Shown here in pieces: positions 8,244 to 16,539 of a stretch of 64,000 nt of DNA; the first letter of the stretch is position 1; each line of letters opens with the position of its first letter. Location of the stretch: assembly GCA_022013685.1 (NCBI GenBank), contig JAKLPV010000156.1, positions 1 to 64,000 on the forward strand. Direction: 5' to 3'. Origin of the DNA: Anaerolineae bacterium. Lineage in GTDB: Bacteria > Chloroflexota > Anaerolineae > Anaerolineales > Villigracilaceae. The notes beneath the pieces are model-generated. The model saw nothing but the letters and a program-made list of their open reading frames with translations. It was not told the DNA's origin and did not search any database. The translations under genes were made by a program, and so were the position numbers.

Positions 8244-9446
8244 ATGTCCAAAGATACCGAAGCGGTCATTCTTTCCGCTGTGCGTACCCCGATCGGGCGT
8301 TTCCAGGGCGCTTTGAGCGCCATCCCGGCTTCCAGGCTGGGAGCGATCGCCGTCAAAGCGGCGGTCGAGCGCGCTGGGTTGGAAAATCCCCAAGAGATCG
8401 ATGAAATTTTGCTCGGCAATGTTGTCCTGGCTGGTGAGGGGCAGGCCCCCGCCCGCCAGGCGGCCATTTTTGCCGGGTTGCCTGCCAGTGTCGGCGCGAC
8501 CACGCTCAACAAGGTCTGCGGCTCTGGCTTGAAGGCCGCCATGTTTGCTGCCCAGGCCATCCGCGCCGGGGATGGGCAGTTGTTCGTTGCAGGCGGTTTT
8601 GAATCCATGTCGCGCGCGCCCTACCTGGTCAACGGTCGTAGCGGGGACCTGCGCTTTGGCCATACCCAATTGACCGATGCCCTGCTTCATGACGGCCTGT
8701 GGGATCCCTTCGAAGACTGGGGCATGGGCAACTCGGCAGATTTTATCGCCGACGAGTACGAGGTCAGCCGCGAGGCGATGGATCAATTTGCGTTTGAAAG
8801 TCACAGAAAAGCCGTTGCCGCCCAGGATGCGGGCAAATTCAAGGCTGAGATCGCACCGGTCGAATTGAAAGGCCGCAAAGGGGAGATCACGATCTTCGGT
8901 ACCGACGAAGGCCCGCGCCGGGATGCGACCCTCGAATCGCTCTCCAAACTCAAGCCCGCCTTCCGTCCGGACGGGCGTGTCACGGCTGGTAACGCCTCCG
9001 CGCTCAATGACGGCGCAGCGGCGCTGGTGGTTGCCAGCCGCGCCTACGCCGAATCGCGCGGGCTGGCTCCGCTGGCGCGCATTGTTGCCTACGGCCAGGC
9101 GGCGCTCGACTCCAAATGGCTGTTCGCTGCGCCGGCCAAAGCCATACCGAAAGTGCTCGCCAAAGCCGGCTGGACCTTCGCCGATCTGGATCTGATCGAA
9201 CTCAACGAGGCTTTTGCGGCCCAGGTGCTGGCCAATGGCTACGAACTGGCCGACCAGGGTTGGGATTGGGCCAAGGTCAACGTTCACGGCGGCGGCATTT
9301 CGCTCGGCCACCCTCTCGGGGCCCGCGGCGCGCGCGTGCTGGTGACGCTACTCCATGCCCTTAAAGATCGCGGCTTGAAGCGCGGCTTGGCATCCCTGTG
9401 CCTGGGCGGCGGCGAGGCCGTAGCCATGGCCATAGAAGTTGAATAA
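8244..9446 (+). CDS. Thiolase (acetyl-CoA C-acyltransferase)
   Basis: 400 aa, typical for thiolases, which condense or cleave acyl-CoA units. The nucleophilic cysteine lies in [12 protein letters not shown] (C92), the catalytic histidine in [15 protein letters not shown], and the proton-relay cysteine in [11 protein letters not shown] (C386). [12 protein letters not shown] and [11 protein letters not shown] are also family motifs. The ATG at 8244 follows AGGAGG; an in-frame ATG at 8214 would add ten residues but lacks as good a site. It could serve beta-oxidation or acetoacetyl-CoA synthesis; with no beta-oxidation partners adjacent the direction cannot be assigned. Confidence 0.93.
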   Translation: MSKDTEAVILSAVRTPIGRFQGALSAIPASRLGAIAVKAAVERAGLENPQEIDEILLGNVVLAGEGQAPARQAAIFAGLPASVGATTLNKVCGSGLKAAMFAAQAIRAGDGQLFVAGGFESMSRAPYLVNGRSGDLRFGHTQLTDALLHDGLWDPFEDWGMGNSADFIADEYEVSREAMDQFAFESHRKAVAAQDAGKFKAEIAPVELKGRKGEITIFGTDEGPRRDATLESLSKLKPAFRPDGRVTAGNASALNDGAAALVVASRAYAESRGLAPLARIVAYGQAALDSKWLFAAPAKAIPKVLAKAGWTFADLDLIELNEAFAAQVLANGYELADQGWDWAKVNVHGGGISLGHPLGARGARVLVTLLHALKDRGLKRGLASLCLGGGEAVAMAIEVE

Positions 9447-9493
9447 ACTTTTAATCGTATGTATTGTTTCGTGCCTGTGCAGAAAGGATCAAT

Positions 9494-9982
9494 ATGAACA
9501 GCGAAGAGCGCAATGAAAAAATTGAGTTGTATGGCAAAGGGTTTGAGATGTTGATGGAAACGCTGAAGGCAATTCCGCGTGAAGCCTGGAAGTTCAGACC
9601 CGCTCCCGGTGAGTGGAGCATCCACGAGGTAATAGTCCACCTGGCGGATAGCGAGACCAACAGCGCTTTGCGCGCACGCTTGCTTGCAGCAGAGCCGGCA
9701 CGCGTTGTGATGGCTTATGATCAGGATAAATGGGCCGCAGCGCTTAATTACCACGACCAGGATGTGGACGATGCTTTGCAGTTTACGAAGTATGCCCGGC
9801 TGACAACCTATAAATGGCTTAAGACTCTGCCTGATGAAGTATTTTTTCACACGGTAATACATCCTGAATATGATGAGCCATATTCTTTCGAAAAATGGTT
9901 GAATATCTATGTCGGGCACATTCCCGGCCATATTGCCCAGATCGAGGCCAATTACGAAGCTTGGAAATCGTCGGAACAATAG
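9494..9982 (+). CDS. DinB-superfamily (metal-dependent four-helix) protein
   Basis: 162 aa and alpha-helical. It has the DinB/DfsB layout: [19 protein letters not shown] carries the first conserved histidines, and [20 protein letters not shown] holds the C-terminal histidine pair that completes a metal site in the family. DinB-like proteins include thiol-dependent transferases and many uncharacterised members. Start is the ATG at 9494 with AGAAAGGA upstream. It follows the thiolase by 47 bp without an obvious terminator. Substrate unknown. Confidence 0.75.
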   Translation: MNSEERNEKIELYGKGFEMLMETLKAIPREAWKFRPAPGEWSIHEVIVHLADSETNSALRARLLAAEPARVVMAYDQDKWAAALNYHDQDVDDALQFTKYARLTTYKWLKTLPDEVFFHTVIHPEYDEPYSFEKWLNIYVGHIPGHIAQIEANYEAWKSSEQ

Positions 9983-10072
9983 TATTTTAACTTTTAAGAA
10001 TTTTGAACAAGTTTTCATTGTTGTAAGCGTTTAGCGTGACTGCTGTTTTCTCATTCCTGCGTAAATTCGGTG

Positions 10073-10078
10073 TAAAAT
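10073..10078 (+). promoter_or_regulatory. -10 element implying a leaderless mRNA
   Basis: TGTAAAAT places the -10 hexamer (TAAAAT) only 6 bp before the ATG at 10085, so transcription would begin at or next to the start codon. There is no Shine-Dalgarno sequence before this ATG. The -35 region is weak. Confidence 0.4.
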
Positions 10079-10084
10079 AAACCC

Positions 10085-10711
10085 ATGACTCAAGGTCCAA
10101 TACTTGTTGTAGAAGATGTTCCCAACGTTCTTGAATTGTTGGAAGTAACCCTGCGCTTCAAGGGCTACCAGGTGATTAGCGCGCGCAACGGCCTCGAAGG
10201 GCTCGAGAAAGCCCAGACTGGAAACCCGGCCATGATCATCACCGACATCCTGATGCCCAAACTGGATGGTTTCGCCTTTGTTCAGAAACTACGCGAAGAC
10301 CCCAAGACGCGCGGCATCCCGGTCGTTTTTCTTTCTGCAACCTATGTCACGCCTGAAGATCGTGGTTTTGCGATGAGCCTGGGCGCGGCCCGTTTTATTG
10401 AAAAACCGATCGACACGGAAGAATTCCTGTTGACGGTGGCCGAGATCATGACCCAGGGCCCCCCGACTTCGCCCGAACCGCTCAACAGCCTAGCCTTTTA
10501 CCAGGGTTATCGAGAGCGGCTCGAACAAAAACTGCGCCACAAACATACCCAGATCCAGCGCATTGAGCGCCTGATCCCGACCCTGCCCGAAGAGCAACGC
10601 CCGGCCTTCAAAACCATGTTTGAAACGTCCGTTGCTGACCGTGAGAATATCAGGGCCGAGCTACAGGAAATTTACCGAATTCTCGAAGAAATGAAGGGTT
10701 CCAAAAAGTAA
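10085..10711 (+). CDS. Response regulator with receiver domain and helical C-terminus
   Basis: 208 aa. Residues 1-122 form a CheY-like receiver: acidic pair E10/D11, phospho-acceptor D54 (MIITDILMPKLDG), the conserved Ser (VVFLSATY) and Lys (FIEKPI). The remaining ~85 residues are charged and helical (RERLEQKLRHKHTQIQRIERL), with no recognisable DNA-binding or enzymatic domain, so it probably works by protein contacts. No histidine kinase is adjacent; the nearest is at 20196. It is followed after one base by the inositol monophosphatase gene, so the two are likely co-transcribed. Confidence 0.88.
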   Translation: MTQGPILVVEDVPNVLELLEVTLRFKGYQVISARNGLEGLEKAQTGNPAMIITDILMPKLDGFAFVQKLREDPKTRGIPVVFLSATYVTPEDRGFAMSLGAARFIEKPIDTEEFLLTVAEIMTQGPPTSPEPLNSLAFYQGYRERLEQKLRHKHTQIQRIERLIPTLPEEQRPAFKTMFETSVADRENIRAELQEIYRILEEMKGSKK

Positions 10712-10712
10712 A

Positions 10713-11510
10713 ATGTCCAATACGCCCGTATTAGCCGACCTGGAGCGCATGGCGCGCCAGGCCGGTTCTATTTTGTCTCAAGGGTACGAACAACAGGATA
10801 TGCAGGTTGACTACAAAGGGGAGATCGACCTGGTAACAGAGTTCGATCATCGCTCAGAAGAATACCTGCTGGGTGAGATCGCCCGGAATTTTCCTGGCAA
10901 CAGCGTTATGGCCGAAGAAACCGGCAATATCGAGGGCAGCGACGATCACCTGTGGATCATCGACCCGCTCGATGGAACGGTCAATTACGCCCACGGTGTG
11001 CCGTTTTTCTCTGTTGCCATTGCTTATGCCTATCGCGGCGAGTTGACCCTGGGCGCGGTCTATGATCCGGTTCGCGATGAGATGTTCCTGGCCGAAAAGG
11101 GCTGCGGTGCGCGGCTGAATGGCCGCCCCCTCAAAGCAAAACAAGTTCCAGACCTGGGACACAGCCTGCTTGTGACCGGTTTCCCCTACGATGTGCGCAC
11201 AACACCCAACAACAACCTGGATAACTACACAAAGTTTGCGCTCAATTCGCAGGGTGTGCGACGCCTCGGTTCGGCTGCCCTGGATTTATGTTACATCGGC
11301 GCGGGGCGTTTCGATGGCTACTGGGAGCTCTCGCTCAAGGCCTGGGACCTGTGCGCCGGCGCTCTGGTGGCGATGGAAGCCGGCGCAAAAGTTACAGATG
11401 TCGGCGGCAAAGTGAATTTTCTCAAGCATCCGCTCTCGGTATTGGCCGCCAACCCGGTTTTGCATCAGAAGATGCTGCAAGTGCTGGAACTTCATAAAGA
11501 TGTAGGGTGA
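10713..11510 (+). CDS. Inositol-1-monophosphatase family protein
   Basis: 265 aa. The metal-binding motifs of the FIG/IMPase superfamily are intact: AEETGN, then WIIDPLDGTVNYAHG (the DPxDGT motif), and the C-terminal WDLCAGALVAMEAGAKVTD. Family members hydrolyse inositol monophosphate, related sugar phosphates or 3'-phosphoadenosine phosphate with Mg2+. The start lies one base after the response regulator stop. It ends inside a hairpin and is followed by a terminator shared with convergent pheT. The exact substrate cannot be fixed. Confidence 0.9.
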   Translation: MSNTPVLADLERMARQAGSILSQGYEQQDMQVDYKGEIDLVTEFDHRSEEYLLGEIARNFPGNSVMAEETGNIEGSDDHLWIIDPLDGTVNYAHGVPFFSVAIAYAYRGELTLGAVYDPVRDEMFLAEKGCGARLNGRPLKAKQVPDLGHSLLVTGFPYDVRTTPNNNLDNYTKFALNSQGVRRLGSAALDLCYIGAGRFDGYWELSLKAWDLCAGALVAMEAGAKVTDVGGKVNFLKHPLSVLAANPVLHQKMLQVLELHKDVG

Positions 11511-11540
11511 AAACGGCTGAAATTCGCCGTTTTCACCCTA
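11503..11540. repeat. Inverted repeat spanning the IMPase stop codon
   Basis: tagggtgaaaacgg (11503-11516) is the exact inverse of ccgttttcacccta (11527-11540). The stem contains the IMPase stop codon. There is no T-tract after it, so it may stabilise the 3' end rather than terminate. Confidence 0.65.
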
Positions 11541-11594
11541 CAAAATCGGAAAGTTCCAGTACAAGAACTGAACGGCTAATTCAATTCCCGAATC

Positions 11595-11627
11595 AAAAAC
11601 TGCCAGCAAATTGCCTGGCAGTTTTTT
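11595..11627. terminator. Bidirectional terminator between IMPase and pheT
   Basis: aactgccag (11598-11606) pairs with ctggcagtt (11615-11623), with A-run before and T-run after, placed between two convergent genes. Confidence 0.8.
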
Positions 11628-11640
11628 GTCGCCCGTAGGC

Positions 11641-14253
11641 TTAGCTTCTCAGCTTTGCGCCCAATTCGTTTTCGAGGCGTTTGATGATGCGGGTGCGGAT
11701 GCCAGTGGCATCCTTGTCGGTCAGAGTCCCTTCGGAGGAGCGATAGGTCAGGGCGTAGGCCAGGCTTTTCTTGCCTTCGCCAACCTGTTCGCTGCGGAAG
11801 ACGTCGAAGAGATGGACGCTTTCGAGTATCTTGCCGCCGGTTTGTTTGATGAGCGCTTCGACCCGGTCGGCGGGCAGGGCTTCGTCGACGATGACGGCGA
11901 TATCTTCCAACACGGGCGGGAACTCGCTGACCGGGCGGAGCGGGTAGCCAGCCGGGATGGCGGCCAGCATTGCGTCCAGATCGAAATCGGCGGCCAGGAC
12001 GGGGGAGACAAAGTCGAAGTTTTCCTGAACCTGCGGGTGCAGTTCGCCGAAAACACCGAGAGCAGAAGCGCCCAAGATAACGGCGGCGCATTTCCCGGGG
12101 TGGAAGGAGGGGTGCTCTGCCGGGACGTAGCTCACATCCAGGTGCAGCGAGTCCATCAGGGCTTCGATCACACCTTTTAAGTCGTAGAAATCCAGCTTGA
12201 CGCCAAGTTTTGTATCCCAGGCGCTTTCGTAGCGGCGGCCGGTGATGGCGAAGGCCAGCCGGCGCGGTTCGAGCGGAAGGTTGGCACCAGTAGGAATATA
12301 TACCGATCCGAGTTCGAACATGGCCAGGCTTTCGCGCAGACGGGCATTGCGCTCGACAACATTCAGCACTGAGCTGAGCAGAGAGCGGCGCAAGACGCGC
12401 TTTTCGGGAGCGATGGCGTTGGCAAGTTTGACGTATTCGATACTCGACTCGCTTCCGGGCGGCAGCAGGCGGCTTTCGATCTCAGGCGCGGTCATGCGAT
12501 GGGAGATGATTTCCTGCAAACCGAGGGCGACCATCGTATCGCGAATGTGCTCTTCCGCCTCGAGGGCCGGGTTGCCGCGCTGGGGCGGGAGCGGGTCGGC
12601 CATGCGTGTTTCGGGGATGCGGTCGAAACCGTACAGGCGGGCGATCTCTTCCATGATGTCGGCCAGACCGACCACGCCCTCGCCAATATCCATGCGGATG
12701 GGCGGGGCAATCACCAGCAAACAATCATCAGATGCGAATTTGCAGGTGAATTCCAGCCGTTCGAGCAGGGTTTTGACTTCAGTAAGCGGGATTTCGATGC
12801 CCAGGGCGCGGCGAATGTCGCTTTCGCGGATCTCAATCGTCGGGTCGTGGGGCGGGAGCGGGTACTCATCCACAATCCCGGGGGCCACCTGTCCGCCGCT
12901 CCATTGCGCCATCCAGTATAAACAGCGTTTGAGTCCATCCAGCGCCAGGCCGGGATGGACACCGCGCGAGAAGCGGTAGGAGGCTTCGGAGGGCAAGTTG
13001 TGCTGGTTGGCGGTCTTGCGGATATTGATGAAATTCCAGGCCGCGGCCTCGAGCAGGATGTTGACTGTGCTTTGTGAGCGGACGCTAGCTTTACTTTTGC
13101 CTTCTTTCAATTCTGGACCAGTCGCATCCAAAAGCTCTTTCGAGGCATCATACACTTCACTTTCCATGCCGCCCATCACACCTGCCAGCGAGATGGCACC
13201 TTTTTCATCGCAAACCAGAACATTGTTTTCGGTTAACTTGCGTTCCACACCATCCAATGTGATCAGTTTTTCGCCAGGTTTGGCAGTACGGGTGGAGATA
13301 ACTACCGGCTTGCCGCCAGCGCGCGTCGCGAGCACATCGTAATCGAAGGCGTGCAACGGTTCGCCAAGCTCGAGCATGGTGTAGTTGGTCGCATCGACGA
13401 TGTTGCTGATCGGGCGCATGCCGCACAGGCGCAGGCGTTTCTGCACCCAGTACGGGCTGGGTTTGATCTCAACATTGCGGATCAAGCCGAGCGTGAAGCG
13501 CGGATTGAGTTCGGGGTTGGCGATCTCGATTTTGACCAAAGACGAAAGACCACCGACCGAGGCCTCGGTCTTTTGTCCTTCGTCCACGGTCGGTTTCTTC
13601 AGTTCCCTACCGGTCAATGCTGCCAGTTCGCGGGCGATCCCCAGTACGGAGGTGTTGCGAGCGTTGTTGGGCAGGATGCTGATCTCCAGCACCGCATCGC
13701 CCATGTAATCGACGAGCGGGGTCCCGGCGAGGGCGTCATCATCCAGGAAGATCACGCCCTCGTGTTCTTCGCTGATCCCCAGTTCCTTCTCAGAACAGAC
13801 CATCGAGTAGGATTCGACGCCGCGGATTTTGGCGCGTTTGAGGGTGGTCAGCGTCAGTCCTTCGGCGTGACCGTCGTAAATGGAGGCGCCTTCCTTGGCG
13901 TAGGCGACCTTGATCGGTTTTTCAAGCTTGCCCAGACCCTTGAACGGGTACAGGTTAGGCGCGCCGGTCAGCACGGTATGGACGATTTCGCCATCGAAAA
14001 GCTCGCACAGGGTCAGACGGTCGGCGTTGGGGTGTGAGCCCACCTCGCGGATCTCAGCCACGACGATTTTTTCCTTGTCCCAGGCGATGCCGTTGACCTT
14101 GAAGCCGTGGTCATCGCTTGTCGGCAGGGATAAACCGGCGAAGCGGATATCATCGATTTCCAACCCGGCCAGGGTCAGCAAACGGGCGATTTCGATGACT
14201 TCCAGTCCGCTCAGGTCAACAAATTCATTAATCCATGAAATTGGTAGTCTCAT
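11641..14253 (-). CDS. pheT: Phenylalanyl-tRNA synthetase beta subunit
   Basis: 870 aa. With PheS it charges tRNA-Phe as an alpha2beta2 enzyme. Landmarks in order: MRLPISWINEFVDLSGL at the N-terminus; a tRNA-binding/EMAP-like domain (about 40-180, with NADRLTLCELFDGE and VLTGAPNL); the B3/B4 region (VDATNYTMLELGEPLHAFDYD) that includes the editing site; the B5 domain; a catalytic-like core (RVLRRSLLSSVLNVVERNARL); and the ferredoxin-fold anticodon-binding domain at the end (YPLRPVSEFPPVLEDIAVIVD...). The ATG at 14253 has AGGAGA upstream; a longer frame to 14295 lies in repeat DNA. It is second in the T-box-controlled pheST operon. Confidence 0.96.
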   Translation of the reverse strand: MRLPISWINEFVDLSGLEVIEIARLLTLAGLEIDDIRFAGLSLPTSDDHGFKVNGIAWDKEKIVVAEIREVGSHPNADRLTLCELFDGEIVHTVLTGAPNLYPFKGLGKLEKPIKVAYAKEGASIYDGHAEGLTLTTLKRAKIRGVESYSMVCSEKELGISEEHEGVIFLDDDALAGTPLVDYMGDAVLEISILPNNARNTSVLGIARELAALTGRELKKPTVDEGQKTEASVGGLSSLVKIEIANPELNPRFTLGLIRNVEIKPSPYWVQKRLRLCGMRPISNIVDATNYTMLELGEPLHAFDYDVLATRAGGKPVVISTRTAKPGEKLITLDGVERKLTENNVLVCDEKGAISLAGVMGGMESEVYDASKELLDATGPELKEGKSKASVRSQSTVNILLEAAAWNFINIRKTANQHNLPSEASYRFSRGVHPGLALDGLKRCLYWMAQWSGGQVAPGIVDEYPLPPHDPTIEIRESDIRRALGIEIPLTEVKTLLERLEFTCKFASDDCLLVIAPPIRMDIGEGVVGLADIMEEIARLYGFDRIPETRMADPLPPQRGNPALEAEEHIRDTMVALGLQEIISHRMTAPEIESRLLPPGSESSIEYVKLANAIAPEKRVLRRSLLSSVLNVVERNARLRESLAMFELGSVYIPTGANLPLEPRRLAFAITGRRYESAWDTKLGVKLDFYDLKGVIEALMDSLHLDVSYVPAEHPSFHPGKCAAVILGASALGVFGELHPQVQENFDFVSPVLAADFDLDAMLAAIPAGYPLRPVSEFPPVLEDIAVIVDEALPADRVEALIKQTGGKILESVHLFDVFRSEQVGEGKKSLAYALTYRSSEGTLTDKDATGIRTRIIKRLENELGAKLRS

Positions 14254-14274
14254 AAAGTTTTCTCCTGCTTGTTT

Positions 14275-14338
14275 GCCACAGAGGCACAGGGGCACAGAAA
14301 AGAACGCAAAAATCTCTGTGTCTCAACGGCTCTGTGGC
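14275..14338. repeat. Dispersed CCACAGAG-type palindromic repeat in the pheS-pheT gap
   Basis: gccacagag (14275-14283) is inverted as ctctgtggc (14330-14338), with further cacag/ctgtg motifs inside. It resembles the common intergenic ccacagagacacagag repeats and occupies most of the 91-bp gap in the operon. Confidence 0.6.
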
Positions 14339-14344
14339 TGCTTT

Positions 14345-15406
14345 TTAGAACTGCTCCAGGAAACGAATATCGTTGCCCCAGAAGTAGCGGATGTCGTTGA
14401 TCTTGTGGCGCAGCATTAGCTGGCGTTCCGGGCCCATGCCGAAGGCAAACCCGGTATAACGTTTCGGGTCGTAACCGCCATTCTGCAAAACGATCGGATG
14501 TACCATGCCGCAGCCCAGAATTTCGAGCCAGCCTGATTTCTTGCAGACCTGGCAGCCCTTGCCGCCGCAGACGAAGCATTCCACATCCATTTCGGCGCTC
14601 GGTTCGGTGAAGGGGAAGTACGAGGCGCGGAAACGGGTCTTGGCCTCACGCCCAAACATGCGCCGGGCAAATTCAGCCAGCGTCCCTTTCAGGTCGGCGA
14701 AGGTGATGTTTTCGCCCACCACCAGTCCCTCAACCTGGTTGAACTGCACTTCCGAGCGGGCGGTGATCTGCTCGAAACGGTAGCACATCCCGGGTAGCGC
14801 GATGCGGATCGAAGGCGGGTTTTGCGGGTTTTCGGCGGAGAACTGCTTCATCGCCCGAATCTGGCCGGGGGAGGTGTGCGTCCGCAGTACCTGTTTTTCG
14901 GCATCGTCGGTTGCGCCGGTGTCGATGTAGAAAGTGTCCTGCATTTCACGGGCCGGATGATAGGGCGGGATGTTGAGCAGTTGGAAGTTGTACTCGTCGC
15001 TTTCGACATCGCGCGAGGTATAGACCTGGAATCCCATCTCGGCCAGGATGGCAAGTACCCGCCGCAGGTTCTGGCTGGCCGGGTGCAGGCGTCCGTGCTG
15101 GAAGCCGCGTCCGGGCAGGGTCACATCCAGTTTTTCGCTGGAAAGCGATTTTTGCAAAGCGGCTTCTTTAATGGCAGCCTCTTTTTCGGCAAAAGCGGAT
15201 TCAATAGCCACTTTGACCTGGTTGGCGCGCTGGCCGACCAGCGGACGTTCATCTTTCGACAGGCCACCCATCTGGCTAAAAACGGTCATCACCGGTGAAG
15301 AGCGGCCGATATTGGCGATGCGCCAGCTCTCCAGCGCGGCCTCGTCCTCGACCGCGGCCAGCGTTTCGAGGGCTTCCTTTTCGATTTGTGCAAGTTTCTC
15401 GAGCAT
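14345..15406 (-). CDS. pheS: Phenylalanyl-tRNA synthetase alpha subunit
   Basis: 353 aa. It is the catalytic alpha subunit forming Phe-AMP. The N-terminal coiled-coil (about 1-90) binds tRNA. The class II core follows: PPYHPAREMQDTFYID (motif 2 region), LRTHTSPGQIRAM, and GFAFGMGPER (motif 3) near the C-terminus. A four-Cys insert (CFVCGGKGCQVC) precedes WLEILGCGMVHP, as in many bacterial PheS. The ATG at 15406 has GGAGG immediately upstream; the in-frame ATG at 15484 lies inside a dispersed repeat and is rejected. It is the first gene of the operon, downstream of the T-box. Confidence 0.96.
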   Translation of the reverse strand: MLEKLAQIEKEALETLAAVEDEAALESWRIANIGRSSPVMTVFSQMGGLSKDERPLVGQRANQVKVAIESAFAEKEAAIKEAALQKSLSSEKLDVTLPGRGFQHGRLHPASQNLRRVLAILAEMGFQVYTSRDVESDEYNFQLLNIPPYHPAREMQDTFYIDTGATDDAEKQVLRTHTSPGQIRAMKQFSAENPQNPPSIRIALPGMCYRFEQITARSEVQFNQVEGLVVGENITFADLKGTLAEFARRMFGREAKTRFRASYFPFTEPSAEMDVECFVCGGKGCQVCKKSGWLEILGCGMVHPIVLQNGGYDPKRYTGFAFGMGPERQLMLRHKINDIRYFWGNDIRFLEQF

Positions 15407-15416
15407 AACAACCTCC

Positions 15417-15499
15417 AAAATTGGTAATTCGTAATTGGAGATTGGTAATTGGCTTTCCCTGATAAAGAAATCCCAAATTACCATTTACCAATTACCAAT
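15417..15499. repeat. Dispersed aattggtaattgg repeat between T-box and pheS
   Basis: The stretch consists of repeated attggtaattgg units and their inverse (ccatttaccaattaccaat). The 23-bp segment at 15432-15454 is identical to 60531-60553. It separates the T-box terminator from the pheS ribosome-binding site. Confidence 0.7.
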
Positions 15500-15842
15500 A
15501 AAAAACCTCCCGCCCAGATTGGGACGAGAGGGGAATGTCTCGCGGTACCACCCAAATTGACACCCAACAAAGGGCGTCCACTCAATCAGTCGACGTTCGA
15601 ACTTCGAGGATCGACCTCCCCTGTAACGTAGGGAAAACGGCTCAGACTACTTGTTGGTATTGGGACACAATTGTGTCCTTACACCTGTGTTCACCGGAGC
15701 GGCTCGCGAGGGAACTTCGATTGGGTTTTATTGGGCGCAGATTTCAGCCGGGTTTCAACTTTACTCAACCTGCCTGCGCTTCTCTGTCAACTCTTGCCAA
15801 CCTACTTTCCTCGGTCGGTGCCATTGGAAAAGCTCGCCTGTT
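15500..15842 (-). promoter_or_regulatory. T-box riboswitch for tRNA-Phe upstream of pheST
   Basis: On the minus strand the leader carries the diagnostic GGGUGGUACCGCG (about 15541-15553). Its bulge UGGU (15547-15550) matches the A73-CCA end expected of tRNA-Phe. A 10-bp terminator with a U6 tract follows (15500-15534; CUCUCGUCC / GGCGGGAGG). Upstream lie the Stem I features: GAGGAAAGUA (K-turn-like), an AGAGAAG motif, and a base stem GCGAG/CUCGC closing around a candidate specifier UUC codon at 15712-15714. Uncharged tRNA-Phe would stabilise the antiterminator and allow pheS-pheT transcription during phenylalanine limitation. Confidence 0.92.
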
Positions 15843-15848
15843 GAGTGT

Positions 15849-15877
15849 AATTATCGCCAGATTCGGGTGAATGTCAA
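15849..15877 (-). promoter_or_regulatory. Sigma70-type promoter of the pheST operon
   Basis: TTGACA (15872-15877), a 17-bp spacer, then ATAATT (15849-15854) on the minus strand, placing the start near 15842, just before T-box Stem I. The -35 box overlaps the last codons of the upstream HD gene. It is the best promoter match in the window. Confidence 0.75.
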
Positions 15878-16539
15878 GGTTGGCAATCCTGGCCTTCCCA
15901 TTCGGCGTAGAATTGCTTTAGGAAATTTTCCATGTACATGTGGCGCTGGATCGCGATTTTTTTTGCCGTTTCGGTGTTCATCAGGTCTTTGAGCAGCAGA
16001 AGTTTTTCATAAAAATGATTGATCGTTGGCGCGGGGCTGTTTTTGTAGGTTTCAAAAGATTCGTGAAGTTCGACCGGCACGTTCGGGTCGTGCAGCAACC
16101 GTCCTTTTGAGCCACCGTAAGCGAAGGCGCGGGCAATGCCAATTGCGCCGATGGCGTCCAATCGGTCAGCATCCTGCACAACCATGCCTTCAATGGTGCG
16201 CATTGGCGTGGCGACTTTTGCGCCTTTGAACGAAAGACTGGCGATGATTTTGGTCACATGCGCGATGACGGATTCTTCAACGTTTAGCTTTTCGAGCCAG
16301 ACGCGGGCGGTTTTCGGGCCGATGGTTTCATCGCCGCCGTGAAATTTGTGATCGGCGATGTCGTGCAGCAGGGCAGCCAGTTCGACGACGAACAAATCCA
16401 CAGGTTCGGTTCGGGCAATGTGCAGGGCATTCTTCCAGACGCGGTAAACGTGCCACCAGTCATGCCCGGCGCCGCCATTGATGAGCGTTTCGCGGACGTA
16501 GGCTTCGGTTTGGGCGATAATTTTCTCTTGACTCATCAT
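15874..16539 (-). CDS. HD-domain phosphohydrolase
   Basis: 221 aa. It has the metal-binding signature of HD hydrolases: HDWWHVYRVW (H26/H30 region), LLHDIADHKF (H59-D60) and VVQDADRLDAIGAIG (D123/D125/D128). The spacing resembles the YedJ/YpgQ-type small HD proteins, some of which hydrolyse nucleotides or nucleotide derivatives. Substrate not readable. The start ATG at 16539 overlaps the stop of the aminotransferase gene by 4 nt, so the two are probably co-translated; a second ATG follows immediately at 16536. Confidence 0.85.
   Translation of the reverse strand: MMSQEKIIAQTEAYVRETLINGGAGHDWWHVYRVWKNALHIARTEPVDLFVVELAALLHDIADHKFHGGDETIGPKTARVWLEKLNVEESVIAHVTKIIASLSFKGAKVATPMRTIEGMVVQDADRLDAIGAIGIARAFAYGGSKGRLLHDPNVPVELHESFETYKNSPAPTINHFYEKLLLLKDLMNTETAKKIAIQRHMYMENFLKQFYAEWEGQDCQP

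Noticed and set aside
15407-15484. Upstream start for pheS giving 26 more residues
   Set aside because: The extension is encoded by dispersed repeat DNA, and the ATG at 15406 has GGAGG directly before it.
15541-15558. Mismatch between the T-box bulge and tRNA-Phe
   Set aside because: I first read the bulge as UGGG, but in the conserved GGGUGGNACCGCG context the pairing bulge is the UGGN that follows, here UGGU, which fits A73.
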